DNA of 64,000 nt, taken from NCBI RefSeq assembly GCF_022695595.1, contig NZ_CP074380.1, positions 2,969,501 through 3,033,500 on the forward strand, given 5' to 3'. A program made the position numbers and the translations under genes. Positions 1 through 8,152 of this stretch are shown in pieces (within the stretch, counting starts at the first letter, position 1; the number at the start of each line of letters is the position of its first letter). This DNA comes from Streptomyces sp. MST-110588 (GTDB lineage: Bacteria; Actinomycetota; Actinomycetes; Streptomycetales; Streptomycetaceae). Under the pieces are notes generated by a model. It did not search any database, had not been told where the DNA came from, and was given only the letters and a program-made list of their open reading frames with translations.

Positions 1-2
1 CC

Positions 3-383
3 ACGTCCGCCCGGCAGGGGCTCGACCCCGTACTGGTCGACCTCGTCATGATCCGCGCCTCGCAGCTCAACCACTGTGCCTTCTGCATCGACATGCACAT
101 CAAAGACGCACGCAAGGCAGGCGAGAGCGAACAGCGCATCTACCTCCTCAACGCCTGGGAAGAAGCCACCGGCATCTACACCGAGAAGGAACAGGCCGCC
201 CTCGCCCTGACCGAAGCCATCACCCTCCTCACCGAAGGCTTCGTCCCCGACGCCGTATACGAACGCGCCGCCACCCACTTCCAGGACACCGAACTCGCCC
301 AGCTCATCGCCCTGATCACCACCATCAATGCCTGGAACCGCATCAATGTCGCGGTCCGCGTACCCGTGCCCGGTGCGGCATGA
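3..383 (+). CDS. Carboxymuconolactone decarboxylase / AhpD-family protein (5' end outside window)
   Basis: The reading frame is open from the first complete codon, so the true start lies upstream of the window. The visible part carries the CMD/AhpD core: an arginine-alanine-serine helix followed by C-x2-C-x3-H (HCAFCIDMH), the redox-active cysteine pair and proton-relay histidine of AhpD-like peroxidases. The downstream Y-x-E-KEQAALALTEAITLL stretch is typical of the short Streptomyces members (about 150 aa). These proteins act in the cytoplasm as alkylhydroperoxidase-like antioxidants; the substrate cannot be read from sequence. The stop codon overlaps the next ATG in an ATGA arrangement, so the two genes are probably translationally coupled. 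Family assignment is firm, function inferred. Confidence 0.88.
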   Translation, partial: TSARQGLDPVLVDLVMIRASQLNHCAFCIDMHIKDARKAGESEQRIYLLNAWEEATGIYTEKEQAALALTEAITLLTEGFVPDAVYERAATHFQDTELAQLIALITTINAWNRINVAVRVPVPGAA

Positions 384-1198
384 CGGCGGACGGCGCCACG
401 GCCGCGCACGGCGCCACGGCCGCGCACGGCGCCACGGCCGCGGCGGCCCTGCGCGCGCTGCACCACGGCCCGCGGCTCCCGCTCGTCCTTCCCGGTCCCT
501 GGGACGCGGCCAGTGCCAGGGTCTTCGCGGACGCGGGCTTCCCGGCGCTGGCCACCCCCAGCGCCGGGGTCGCGGCCTCCCTCGGGTACGAGGACGGCGC
601 GACCCCGCCGGCGGAGATGTTCGCGGCGATCACGCGGATCGTACGGGCCGTGGACATCCCCGTATCGGCGGACGTGGAGGCCGGTTACGGGCTGTCCGCG
701 CGGGAACTGGTGGAGCGGCTCATGGAGAGCGGTGCCGTGGGCTGCAACCTGGAGGACTCCGACCGGGCGGCGGGGGCCCTGCGGGACCCGCGGGAGCAGG
801 CCGCACGGCTGGCGGCGGTACGCGCCGAGGCCGGCGAGGACCTGGTGATCAACGCCCGTATCGACACGTTTCTGCACGCGGGCGGCGCGCGGCCCCAGAC
901 CCCTGCGAGCTCCGGGCGCCTTGATGACCCGGCCCTGCTGGAGGACGCCGTGGCGCGCGGCCGGCTGTACGCGGAGGCGGGCGCCGACTGCGTCTACCCG
1001 ATCTTCGCCCCGCCGCGGCTGCTGCCCGAACTGAGCCGGCGCATCGGCGTACCCGTCAACGCCCTGGCCCGCCCGGACGGCCCCGCGCCGCACGAACTGG
1101 GCGGACTGGGCGCCTCGCGGATCACGTTCGGCCCGGGGCTGCTGCACCGGACCATGGCCGCACTCAAGGACATCGCCTCGGCCGTACGCGACTCCTGA
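380..1198 (+). CDS. Isocitrate lyase / phosphoenolpyruvate mutase family protein
   Basis: A 272-aa protein of the PEP mutase/isocitrate lyase superfamily (oxaloacetate hydrolase-like, class II aldolase fold with Mg). The characteristic blocks are present: the substrate-loop motif LPGPWDAASARVF near residue 39, the metal-binding ADVEAGYG near 95, the NLEDSD acid cluster near 120 and INARIDTF near 155. The usual C-terminal SRITFGPGLL block is also present, so the gene looks complete. The first 25 residues are low-complexity (ADGATAAHGATAAHGATA) and come from a short 18-bp tandem repeat, so the mature N-terminus may be an internal start. ATGA overlap with the upstream CMD gene indicates one operon. 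Substrate specificity is unknown. Confidence 0.9.
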   Translation: MTADGATAAHGATAAHGATAAAALRALHHGPRLPLVLPGPWDAASARVFADAGFPALATPSAGVAASLGYEDGATPPAEMFAAITRIVRAVDIPVSADVEAGYGLSARELVERLMESGAVGCNLEDSDRAAGALRDPREQAARLAAVRAEAGEDLVINARIDTFLHAGGARPQTPASSGRLDDPALLEDAVARGRLYAEAGADCVYPIFAPPRLLPELSRRIGVPVNALARPDGPAPHELGGLGASRITFGPGLLHRTMAALKDIASAVRDS

Positions 1199-1382
1199 GA
1201 CGACCTGGCCGTCGGCCGCGTACAGGGGGCGCGACCGACGGCCGGGTACGGACTCGGCCGTTCCGGGCACTCCGGCCGCTCCCGCCGGCACCGCCGCTCC
1301 CACCGACCCCACCGCTCCCGCCGGCCCCACCGGCCCCGGAATTCGCTGGCGGGTCCCGGCACGACCGGCGAAGGTACCCGTC

Positions 1383-1961
1383 ATGACCACCCCTCCCACA
1401 TCCCCCTTCCTGGAGACCGACCGCCTGCTGCTGCGCCGCTTCACCGAGGCCGACGAGGACAACGTGGTCGGCCTCGACGCCGACCGCGAGGTCATGCGCT
1501 TCATCACCGGTGGCCGGGCGACCCCGCGCGAGACCGTCCGCCGCCACACCCTCCCCCGGCTGCTCCACACCTACCCGTGCATCGGCGCCCCCGGATTCTG
1601 TGCCGCCGAAAAGCGGCACACGGGCGAGTTCCTGGGCTGGTTCGAGTTCCGTCCGCTGGCGGACGGCAGCGCCGCCGTGGTCGAGCTGGGTTACCGGCTG
1701 CGCAGGGCGGCCTGGCGCGGCGGCTACGCCACGGAGGGCTCCCGCGCCCTGGTCCACAAGGGCTTCACCGGCCTGGGCGTGGAACGGGTCACCGCCAACA
1801 CCATGGCGGTCAACGCCCGCTCCCGCCGCGTGATGGAGAAGGCCGGGCTGCGGTTCGTCCGTACGTACTTCGACCAGTGGCCCGACTACATCGACGGTGC
1901 CGAGCACGGCGAGGTCGAATACGCCCTGACCAGGGAAGAGTGGGAGGCGTCAAGGACCTGA
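1383..1961 (+). CDS. GNAT-family N-acetyltransferase (RimJ/RimL-like)
   Basis: A 192-aa acetyltransferase of the Acetyltransf_3 (RimJ/RimL) type. It opens with the hallmark ETDRLLLRRFTEAD strand/helix, has the FEFRPL and VVELGYRL strands, the acetyl-CoA pyrophosphate loop RGGYATEGSRALV, and the terminal VN-x2-SRRVMEKAGLRF helix-strand that closes the cofactor site. Length is normal. The acceptor (ribosomal protein N-terminus, antibiotic or small amine) cannot be told. The 184-bp gap in front is low-complexity (repeated Ccg-ctccc and CCaccG units) and carries no gene. A GAAGG element lies about 8 nt before the ATG. Confidence 0.9.
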   Translation: MTTPPTSPFLETDRLLLRRFTEADEDNVVGLDADREVMRFITGGRATPRETVRRHTLPRLLHTYPCIGAPGFCAAEKRHTGEFLGWFEFRPLADGSAAVVELGYRLRRAAWRGGYATEGSRALVHKGFTGLGVERVTANTMAVNARSRRVMEKAGLRFVRTYFDQWPDYIDGAEHGEVEYALTREEWEASRT

Positions 1962-2062
1962 CGGGCCGAAGAAGCGGGCCGCGCCGGGCCGGCGGCCGAC
2001 CCCGCGGAACCGGCCCTCACCCGACCTCGCACCGACGACCGCCACCCGTTCGCCAACGGCGG

Positions 2063-3262
2063 CTACCTGTTGGCGAACCGCCGGCTGATCCCGTTGAACA
2101 CCCGCTGCGCCTCAGGGCCCAGGTGCGGTCCGGCCAGCCAGGTGTGGTTCGGCGATCCGATCGAGCTGTTGGACACCAGGTACGTCTTCCCGCCGCGCGA
2201 GGCGAACCAGCCGCCCCCGGACGTGCCGCCGGTCATCGTGCAGCCGATCCGGTGCATGGCGGGCGTGCCCGGCGCCATCGTGAGCCGGCCGGGGCGGGCC
2301 AGGCAGTTCATCATCCGCGCGCCGTCGTACGGCGGCGCGGCCGGGTAGCCGAACGCCTGCATCCCGCCGATGCCCGTCGCGGACGGCGCGCCGAACCATA
2401 CGGGCACGGCCGCCCCCACCGTCTCCTCCAGCGACTTGCCGCCGCCCCGCTCCGGCTGGACGCGCAGCACCGCGAAGTCGTACGCGGAGCCGGCGTTGCC
2501 CTCCTTGGTGCTGCCCATGCTGATCCACTCACCGGAGGTGGTGATCCAGTTCGCCCACCACACCCCGTACGGCGACACCTGCTGGGCCGGCGCGCCGCCG
2601 ACCCGGCTCATCGGCAGTCCCTGGTCGTTGTACGACGGTACGAAGACGATGTTGCGCATCCAGCCGCCGCGCTTGCCGCTGTGCACACAGTGTCCGGCCG
2701 TCCACACCAGGTTCGACCGGCCCGGGTGGGCCGGGTCCTGGACGATCGTGCCGGAGCAGACCGCCGGCCCCGAAGGGCTGTCGAACATGATCTTGCCGAT
2801 GGGCGCCATGTGCCGGTGGTACGGGCGCTCGACCTGCTGCGCGGTGACCGGGCGCGGCTCGGGGTCGGTCGCGCCGACGTCACCGCCCGCGCCACCGCTC
2901 TTGACGGTGACGTCCGGGGCCGCCTTCGCCTCCGCCATCCTGGACGGCTGCCACAGGTCCTTGATGATGGGGTTGGCGAACTCCGACGCCTCCCGCGCCC
3001 ATTTATCCCAGTTCTTCCAGCCGCCCTGCTTCCACTGCTTCAGCTCGTCCAGGCTCGTCGGCACACCGTCCGGCAGCTTGATCCCGTCCGCGCCGTCACC
3101 GTCACCGCCTCCGCTGCCCGCGCCCTTCGCGCCGGCGGACGGCGAACTCCCGGGCGCGGCGGCGGCCTTGTCCTCACTCGGTCCGCAGCCGGTGGCGGTG
3201 GCGGCGAGCAGCGCGGCCACCGCCATCGCTGTCGCGGCGGAACGGCGGCGTATCGATCGCAT
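2063..3262 (-). CDS. Secreted trypsin-like serine protease (probable lipoprotein)
   Basis: A 399-aa exported protein. The N-terminus is Arg-rich followed by a hydrophobic segment and a lipobox-like A-x-ATGCG at about residue 26, so it is probably a diacylglyceryl-anchored lipoprotein. After a Gly/Ala-rich linker there is a charged domain (about 70-110) and then a chymotrypsin-fold peptidase. The catalytic triad is visible as WTAGHC (His), AYDFAVLR (Asp) and GGTSGGGW (nucleophile Ser). A second Cys pairs with the TAGHC cysteine in the usual way. This V8/trypsin-like form is common in Streptomyces cell envelopes. The substrate is unknown. The gene stands alone, tail to tail with the GNAT gene. 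Confidence 0.88.
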   Translation of the reverse strand: MRSIRRRSAATAMAVAALLAATATGCGPSEDKAAAAPGSSPSAGAKGAGSGGGDGDGADGIKLPDGVPTSLDELKQWKQGGWKNWDKWAREASEFANPIIKDLWQPSRMAEAKAAPDVTVKSGGAGGDVGATDPEPRPVTAQQVERPYHRHMAPIGKIMFDSPSGPAVCSGTIVQDPAHPGRSNLVWTAGHCVHSGKRGGWMRNIVFVPSYNDQGLPMSRVGGAPAQQVSPYGVWWANWITTSGEWISMGSTKEGNAGSAYDFAVLRVQPERGGGKSLEETVGAAVPVWFGAPSATGIGGMQAFGYPAAPPYDGARMMNCLARPGRLTMAPGTPAMHRIGCTMTGGTSGGGWFASRGGKTYLVSNSSIGSPNHTWLAGPHLGPEAQRVFNGISRRFANR

Positions 3263-3439
3263 GAAAGCGTTTCCCCCTGGTACGTCTGGTGCGTCTAGTG
3301 CTTCTGGTACGTCTGGTACGACACCGGCACATCGGCGCCGGGTCGGTCGTTGTCATGCCCCCTACCGGGACGGCCCCTACTATGCCCGCACTTCCGACCC
3401 CACCACCAACAACAGCCCCAGCTCCAGCCTCTCCCGTCC

Positions 3440-4144
3440 TCAGCCGGACGACAGCCCGGCCTGATGCGCCAGCAGCGCCGCCTGCACCCGGCTCTCCGTC
3501 CCCGTCTTCTCCAGAATCCGGCTGACGTGCGTCTTGACGGTACCGAGCCCGATGTCCAGCCGCCGCCCGATCTCCAGATTGGCCAGCCCCTCACCGAGCA
3601 TCGCCAGCACCTCACGCTCCCGGTCGGTCAGCGCCGCCAGCCGCGGATCGGGTCCGCTCCCGGAACCCGCCGTACCGAGCCGCCCGCCCCCCTGAAGCAT
3701 CCGCTTGACGACATACCCGGTGACACCCGGCGAGAGCACCGCGTCCCCGTTCGCCGCCGCCCGTACAGCATTGATCAGCTCCTGCGGCCCCTCGTCCTTG
3801 AGCAGGAACCCACTGGCGCCGGCCTGGAGTGCCCGGGTGACGTTCTCCTCGTCACCGAACGTCGTGAGCATGACGACCTGCGGCTTCGGATCGAGCCGTA
3901 CGAGCCGCTCCACGGCCGCGAGCCCGTCCAGCACCGGCATCCGGATGTCGATCAGCGCGACATCCACCGGCTGCCGCCCGGCCAGCTCGACCGCCTCCGC
4001 CCCGTTGGTGGCCTCGGCCACGACGTCGATGTCCTCGGCGTGCTTGAGAATCAGCCGCACCCCGTGCCGGATCATCTCCTCGTCATCCGCGAGCAGCACC
4101 CGGATCTTGTTCCCGGCCCGGTCAGGGACCCCGAATTCAGACAT
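3440..4144 (-). CDS. NarL/LuxR-family response regulator
   Basis: A 234-aa two-component response regulator. The receiver domain occupies about residues 14-130, with the acidic pair ADDEE, the phospho-acceptor Asp66 in ALIDIRMP, the switch Thr in MLTTFG and the conserved Lys in LLKDEGP. A Gly/Ser-rich linker (about 153-168) leads to a LuxR-type HTH (LTDREREVLAMLGEGLANLEIG through VKTHVSRIL). Its natural partner is the histidine kinase at 5149-6903 on the same strand. Those two genes are normally adjacent, but here about 1 kb (positions 4145-5148) separates them, holding a hypothetical gene and an XRE/DUF397 remnant. The regulon is not deducible. Confidence 0.92.
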   Translation of the reverse strand: MSEFGVPDRAGNKIRVLLADDEEMIRHGVRLILKHAEDIDVVAEATNGAEAVELAGRQPVDVALIDIRMPVLDGLAAVERLVRLDPKPQVVMLTTFGDEENVTRALQAGASGFLLKDEGPQELINAVRAAANGDAVLSPGVTGYVVKRMLQGGGRLGTAGSGSGPDPRLAALTDREREVLAMLGEGLANLEIGRRLDIGLGTVKTHVSRILEKTGTESRVQAALLAHQAGLSSG

Positions 4145-4213
4145 ACGATCACCCTACGCAGCCGCCCCGCCGTCCCGCCGCCCCACAGACCCGCGCGCCC
4201 TCGGAACCCCTCC

Positions 4214-4540
4214 CTACGCCCTGGCAACACCACCGCGCGCTCCACCAGCGGTCCCGGATATGGCGTCGCCACGGCTCGCAAGGTGCTCGAAGAACTCCTC
4301 CAGCAGGGCGAAGAGCCCGGCGACAGCCTGCCGGTGCTCGTCTTCCGACCACGGCTCGGCCGGCCGGCCCCCGGGAAAGACGATCAGAACAACCTGGGCG
4401 AACCAGACCAGGTTGCTCCCGACCCGCCTCGTGTCCGCGAGCCACTGCCGCAGTCCGTCCAGCAGGGCTCCGCCGCAGGCATGGTCGTCACCGTCGAGGT
4501 AGTGAGGGGATTGCGTCCGCTTACAGCGTGGAGGGGCCAC
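4214..4540 (-). CDS. Conserved hypothetical protein next to XRE/DUF397 module
   Basis: The minus-strand frame reads as a coherent small protein (about 108 aa) with motifs such as DGDDHACGGALLDGLRQWL, LVWFAQVVLIVFP and AVAGLFALLEEFFEHL, which look like amphipathic helices rather than shadow translation. I recall similar small proteins encoded divergently from XRE/DUF5753 regulators in Streptomyces. The start is uncertain: a GTG at 4540 preceded by GGTGAG (7-nt spacer) is the best ribosome-binding arrangement, but the frame is open to 4624. No catalytic motif is seen and no function is assigned. It lies inside the island that splits the two-component pair. Confidence 0.5.
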   Translation of the reverse strand: MAPPRCKRTQSPHYLDGDDHACGGALLDGLRQWLADTRRVGSNLVWFAQVVLIVFPGGRPAEPWSEDEHRQAVAGLFALLEEFFEHLASRGDAISGTAGGARGGVARA

Positions 4541-4601
4541 GGGTACGCTCACCAGCAGGCGGGGCGTGACACATCGTCTGTCACACAGGGGAGTTGCCCG
4601 C

Positions 4602-4996
4602 ATGATGGATAAGCGGATTTCCAAGTCGCGAGTGGCTTACGAGGAAGAGCTGAAACGGCGTCGGGAAGCGGCGGATCTCACCCAGGAGACTCTGGGGGAA
4701 CTGGCGATCACGTCGCGGGGTTCGCCGACCGTGACCGCATCCGCCTGCACGTACTGCCCTTCTCCGTCGGGGTTCACTCGCTGCTCGAAAGCGGCGTCAC
4801 GCTGATGTGGTTCGATGACGCGCCACCGATCGCGTACGTAGAGGGGCTGAAAACCGGGGCGGTACTGGATGCCCCGACGGCGGTACACGAGTGCCAGGCC
4901 GCATTTGACCTGGCACTGGGCGACGCCTGGTCACACGCGCATTCACTGACTTTCATCAAGCATGTTGCGGAGGGCTACGAGCATGGGCAGAAGTGA
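4602..4996 (+). pseudogene. Broken XRE-family regulator (HTH plus DUF5753 remnants)
   Basis: The beginning is a normal XRE start: AGGGGAG ribosome-binding site, ATGATGG, then YEEELKRRREAADLTQETLGELA, the first helices of the HTH. After about 40 residues the frame runs into unrelated sequence. In the +1 frame from about 4728 the end of a DUF5753 domain appears: DRIRLHVLPFSVG, then TLMWFDDAPPIAYVEGL and HSLTFIKHVAEGY. A full-length relative is about 270-290 aa, so roughly half of the gene (second half of the HTH and most of DUF5753) is missing and the junction is out of frame. It is therefore a decayed regulator whose DUF397 partner follows directly. Not expected to be functional. Confidence 0.8.
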
Positions 4997-5228
4997 GCAC
5001 AACGCCTCGGACATTCCCGAGGTGCCGATATGGCGTAAATCCAGTTACAGCGGCGCTAGTGGCGGCAACTGCCTCGAATTCGCCGCCGGGCATGAAAATG
5101 TCCCCGTTCGGGATTCCAAGGATCCCCGTGGGCCCGTTCTGCTGCTTTCTACGAGTGCCTGGACGGAGTTTGTGGGGTGGGTGGCAGGCGGTGGGACTCG
5201 GGGGCCAGAGGGGCCTGGAACGTGGTGA
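4983..5228 (+). CDS. DUF397 domain-containing small protein
   Basis: An 81-aa protein of the DUF397 family, the small partner that usually follows an XRE/DUF5753 regulator in Streptomyces (BldB/AbaA/WhiJ-type modules). The family signature is clear: WRKSSYSGASGGNCLEFA, then VPVRDSKDPRGPVL and STSAWTEFV. The start ATG at 4983 overlaps the end of the degenerate regulator, the usual coupling. The C-terminal tail (about 17 Gly-rich residues) is atypical, and the last 80 bp overlap the 3' end of the histidine kinase gene on the other strand. With its regulator broken, it is an orphan here. Its role in such modules is modulatory and poorly understood. Confidence 0.8.
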   Translation: MGRSEHNASDIPEVPIWRKSSYSGASGGNCLEFAAGHENVPVRDSKDPRGPVLLLSTSAWTEFVGWVAGGGTRGPEGPGTW

Positions 5229-6903
5229 TGTCGATGAGGATGTTGTCGCGGAAGCAGTAGCGGGTGATCTTCACCTGATCCTTGGAGGCGGGGGCTTCTT
5301 CCGCCTCTCCTCCTGAGGGGTAGGGGAAAATGCAGGTCGTGTTCGGCGGGCGGGTGGGTTCGTTGTAGGCGGCGGCGGCTTGGATGTAGTCGACGTTGCC
5401 GCTGGTCTTGCCGAGTACTTCGGTCAGGGTCATGCCGGTTCGCAGGGTCGCGTCGTGCAGGTAGTTCTCCTCCGGGCGAATGGTTTTGACGACCTGGAGG
5501 CCGAAGAGCAGCATCGCGCCGACGCCCGCCATCCCCATGACCGCCGCCGCGGCGCCCGGCAGGTGGTGCAGGAGGCGGCGCAGGGCGCCGGGCGGGCGGT
5601 GGGGGCCTGTGGTGACGTCCGGTTCACCGACAAGGGGGTCGGCGAGGGGGTCGGTACCGGTCCCGGCGGGCGTGCGGTCCGGCGAGGAAGCCGGGTGGGC
5701 GGGGACGGTGGCGTCGACCAGGAAACCGCCGAACAGGGTCGGTTCGGCGCGCAGTTCGCCGCCGAGCAGGCCGACCCGTTCGCGCAGCCCGGTCAGGCCG
5801 CGCCCGGTGCCCAGCCCGGTGGTGGCCTCCGGCGGGGCGGGTGGGGCGGCGTTGCGGATCTGTACCCGTACGCGGTCCTCGGCGTGGGTCACGGTCAGGT
5901 CGACGGCCGCGCCCGCCGCGTACCGGTGGACGTTGGTCAGCGACTCCCGTACGACACGGTGCACCGCACGCCGTACGCGCGGTTCGAGACCGTCGAGGTC
6001 GGGGCCCTCCCAGGAGAGCGCGACCGGGATGCCGGCGGCCCGGGACTCGTCGGCCAGGGCCTCGATGTCGCGCCGGGTGCCGGTCGCGTCGGTCAGCGCG
6101 TCGGTGCCGGTGTCGCGGCCGAGCGGGCCGAGTACGCCCAGGACCTCGCGCAGCTCGCGCATGGCGTCCCGGGATGCCTCGCGTACCTGGGAGGCCGCGG
6201 ACTTCAGCTCGGGCGCCTGGGTGGCCAGCGCCATTTCCAGGCCGCCGCTGTGCAGCGAGATCAGGCTCAGGCGGTGGCCGACGAGGTCGTGCATCTCGGC
6301 CGCGATACGGGAGCGCTCCTCGACGCGGGAGGCGCGGTCGATCAGCCGGCGGGCCTCTTCCGCGGCGGCCGTACGGTCGCGCAGGGCCAGCACCAGGCGC
6401 TCCTGCTGGCCCGCCGAACTGCCGACGAGGCCGGGGATCAGTACGCCGATGAGGCCCAGGACGCAGCCGAGGGCGGTGCCGTAGGCCCAGGACCGTTGAC
6501 CGTCCGTGACGGTGAAGGTCACGGCGGCGACCACCGGCAGCAGCGCCGCCGCGATCAGGACGACGCCGCGCCGCCGGGGAGCCTCCACGCGCCGGGCGGC
6601 GGTGTACGCGACCGGGGCCGTCAGCAGCGCGGCGCCGGGCAGCGCCCCCGCGAGGGCGGCCAGCGCCAGCAGCGCGAAGACGGGGAACCGCCGGCGCAGC
6701 ACCAGGAGCACCACGGCGCCGGCCGCCAGCAACGCTTTCGCCAGGCCCTGCGGGGCACCTTTGTACCCGGCGAGGTCGGACGCCATGACGAGCATGAGGA
6801 CGGACGCCGCGCACACTTCGAGTACGTACAGCAGCCGGCGCACGCCTTTGCGGCGCGGTACGGATTCAGGGCGGCCGGGGGCCGGCGGCGGCAGATAGGG
6901 CAT
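5149..6903 (-). CDS. Two-component sensor histidine kinase (HisKA_3 type)
   Basis: A 584-aa membrane sensor kinase. Residues about 22-160 contain several hydrophobic helices (an N-terminal multi-pass sensor region). The dimerisation/phosphoacceptor helix has His205 in AAEMHDLVGHRLS, the NarL-partner type. The HATPase domain shows the N-box ESLTNVHRYA and the G-box GLGTGRGLTGLRERV. Unusually, the kinase core is followed by a further transmembrane helix (AAVMGMAGVGAMLLFGL) and about 110 residues that would lie outside, with a Cys-containing NTTCIFPYP region, so sensing may be C-terminal. The cognate regulator is at 3440-4144. The last codons overlap the DUF397 gene on the opposite strand. Confidence 0.92.
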   Translation of the reverse strand: MPYLPPPAPGRPESVPRRKGVRRLLYVLEVCAASVLMLVMASDLAGYKGAPQGLAKALLAAGAVVLLVLRRRFPVFALLALAALAGALPGAALLTAPVAYTAARRVEAPRRRGVVLIAAALLPVVAAVTFTVTDGQRSWAYGTALGCVLGLIGVLIPGLVGSSAGQQERLVLALRDRTAAAEEARRLIDRASRVEERSRIAAEMHDLVGHRLSLISLHSGGLEMALATQAPELKSAASQVREASRDAMRELREVLGVLGPLGRDTGTDALTDATGTRRDIEALADESRAAGIPVALSWEGPDLDGLEPRVRRAVHRVVRESLTNVHRYAAGAAVDLTVTHAEDRVRVQIRNAAPPAPPEATTGLGTGRGLTGLRERVGLLGGELRAEPTLFGGFLVDATVPAHPASSPDRTPAGTGTDPLADPLVGEPDVTTGPHRPPGALRRLLHHLPGAAAAVMGMAGVGAMLLFGLQVVKTIRPEENYLHDATLRTGMTLTEVLGKTSGNVDYIQAAAAYNEPTRPPNTTCIFPYPSGGEAEEAPASKDQVKITRYCFRDNILIDITTFQAPLAPESHRLPPTPQTPSRHS

Positions 6904-7058
6904 GCCAGCGATTATCGGGGCGGTCGGTGCGTGGCCGGTGCACCTTGAGGACGAGGAGAATCCGGGCGCGTATGGCTTTGGATATACCGGATGGGTTGGT
7001 GGATTGGTGGGCCGATGCGCTGATGGGCTGTGCTGCGGAGCTACCGGGCCACGCGGAA

Positions 7059-7098
7059 GGCCGGGCGCGTAAGCCGGTGAAGCCGCACGCGCCCGGCC
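7059..7098 (-). terminator. Stem-loop terminator of the betaine operon
   Basis: Perfect 12-bp inverted repeat (GGCCGGGCGCGT at 7059-7070 and its complement at 7087-7098) located just after the stop codon of the substrate-binding protein gene at 7130. There is no T tract, as is common for Streptomyces terminators. Confidence 0.6.
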
Positions 7099-7129
7099 CG
7101 TGACGATGCGTCGTGCGGACCGGTTCCGG

Positions 7130-8149
7130 TTATCTACCGGGACCGGTGAGCCACTTCTTCCAGACGTCGGGGTGTTTGTCCACCCACCGCTTGGCCGCCT
7201 CGTCCGCCGAGAGGCCGTCGGAGGCGATCATCTGGGAGACGGCGTTCTGGTTCTCCTTCGTCCAGTGGAAATTCTTCAGGAACTTCGAGGCGTCGCTGCC
7301 GCTCTTGACGAAGTCGGTGTTGAAGTATTTCTGGAGCGGTGTCGTCGGATAGGCGCAGTCGACGGAGGTGGGGTCCTCGGCGCCCTTTTCGGCGCAGGCG
7401 TCCGTGTACTTGGGGAGTTTCACCTCCACCATCGGTACCTCGTTGAACAGCCACTGCGGCTCGTACCAGTACGTCAGGAACGGCTTCTTCGCCTTGGCGA
7501 ACTGCTGGATCTGGGTGATCTGCGCCGCCTCGGAGCCCGCGAAGACGACCTCGTAGTCGAGCTTGAGGTTTTTCACCAGCGCCTTGTCGTTGGTGACGTA
7601 GGACGGCGAACCGTCCATGAGCTGGCCCTTGTTCCCGCTTTCCGAGGTGCGGAGCTGGTCGGCGTACTTGTTGAGGTTCTTCCAGTCCGTGACGTCGGGG
7701 TGGGCGTCGGCCCAGTACTTGGGGACCCACCAGCCGATGTGGCCGGTGACGCCGTTGCCGCCGCCCGCCGTGATCGTCTTCTTGTCCTTGACGTAACGCT
7801 TCTCCTGGTCGGGGTGGCCCCAGTCCTCCAGGATGGCGTCCACCCGGCCCTGGCTCAGCGCGTCCCAGGCGGGGATCTCGTCCACCTGGACGGTGTCGAC
7901 GTGGTAGCCCATCTCGTGTTCGAGGATGTGCTTGGCCACGGCGACATTGGCCTGTGCGCCGACCCAGGTCTGTACGGACAGGGTGACCGACTTGGTTCCC
8001 TTGGCCGCCGCGAAGGGCGACGCCTGCTTGGTCATGTCGGCCTTGCCGCAGCCGCTGAGGGACAGCAGGACGGCGCCGGCCAGCAGGGACGTGCCGGCGA
8101 CCGTGGTGCGTCTGCGGGTACGGGGTCCCATACGGGTGATGATCGTCAT
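7130..8149 (-). CDS. Glycine betaine/choline ABC transporter substrate-binding lipoprotein
   Basis: A 339-aa OpuAC-family periplasmic-type binding protein. The signal peptide ends in the lipobox LSGCGK with Cys34 as the lipid anchor. The mature part shows VTLSVQTWVGAQANVAVAKHILEHEMGY at the front, and the aromatic-rich segments GGGNGVTGHIGWWVPKYW and FLTYWYEPQW, of the kind that cage quaternary ammonium groups. It delivers glycine betaine or a related osmoprotectant to the permease encoded 3 bp upstream. It is the last gene of the 14895-to-7130 operon and is followed by a stem-loop. Confidence 0.93.
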   Translation of the reverse strand: MTIITRMGPRTRRRTTVAGTSLLAGAVLLSLSGCGKADMTKQASPFAAAKGTKSVTLSVQTWVGAQANVAVAKHILEHEMGYHVDTVQVDEIPAWDALSQGRVDAILEDWGHPDQEKRYVKDKKTITAGGGNGVTGHIGWWVPKYWADAHPDVTDWKNLNKYADQLRTSESGNKGQLMDGSPSYVTNDKALVKNLKLDYEVVFAGSEAAQITQIQQFAKAKKPFLTYWYEPQWLFNEVPMVEVKLPKYTDACAEKGAEDPTSVDCAYPTTPLQKYFNTDFVKSGSDASKFLKNFHWTKENQNAVSQMIASDGLSADEAAKRWVDKHPDVWKKWLTGPGR

Positions 8150-8152
8150 GGC

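Noticed and set aside
45..1570. Long minus-strand frame opposite the CMD and lyase genes
   Set aside because: Composition-driven antisense shadow of two clear plus-strand genes; Arg/Val/Gly-rich with no motif.
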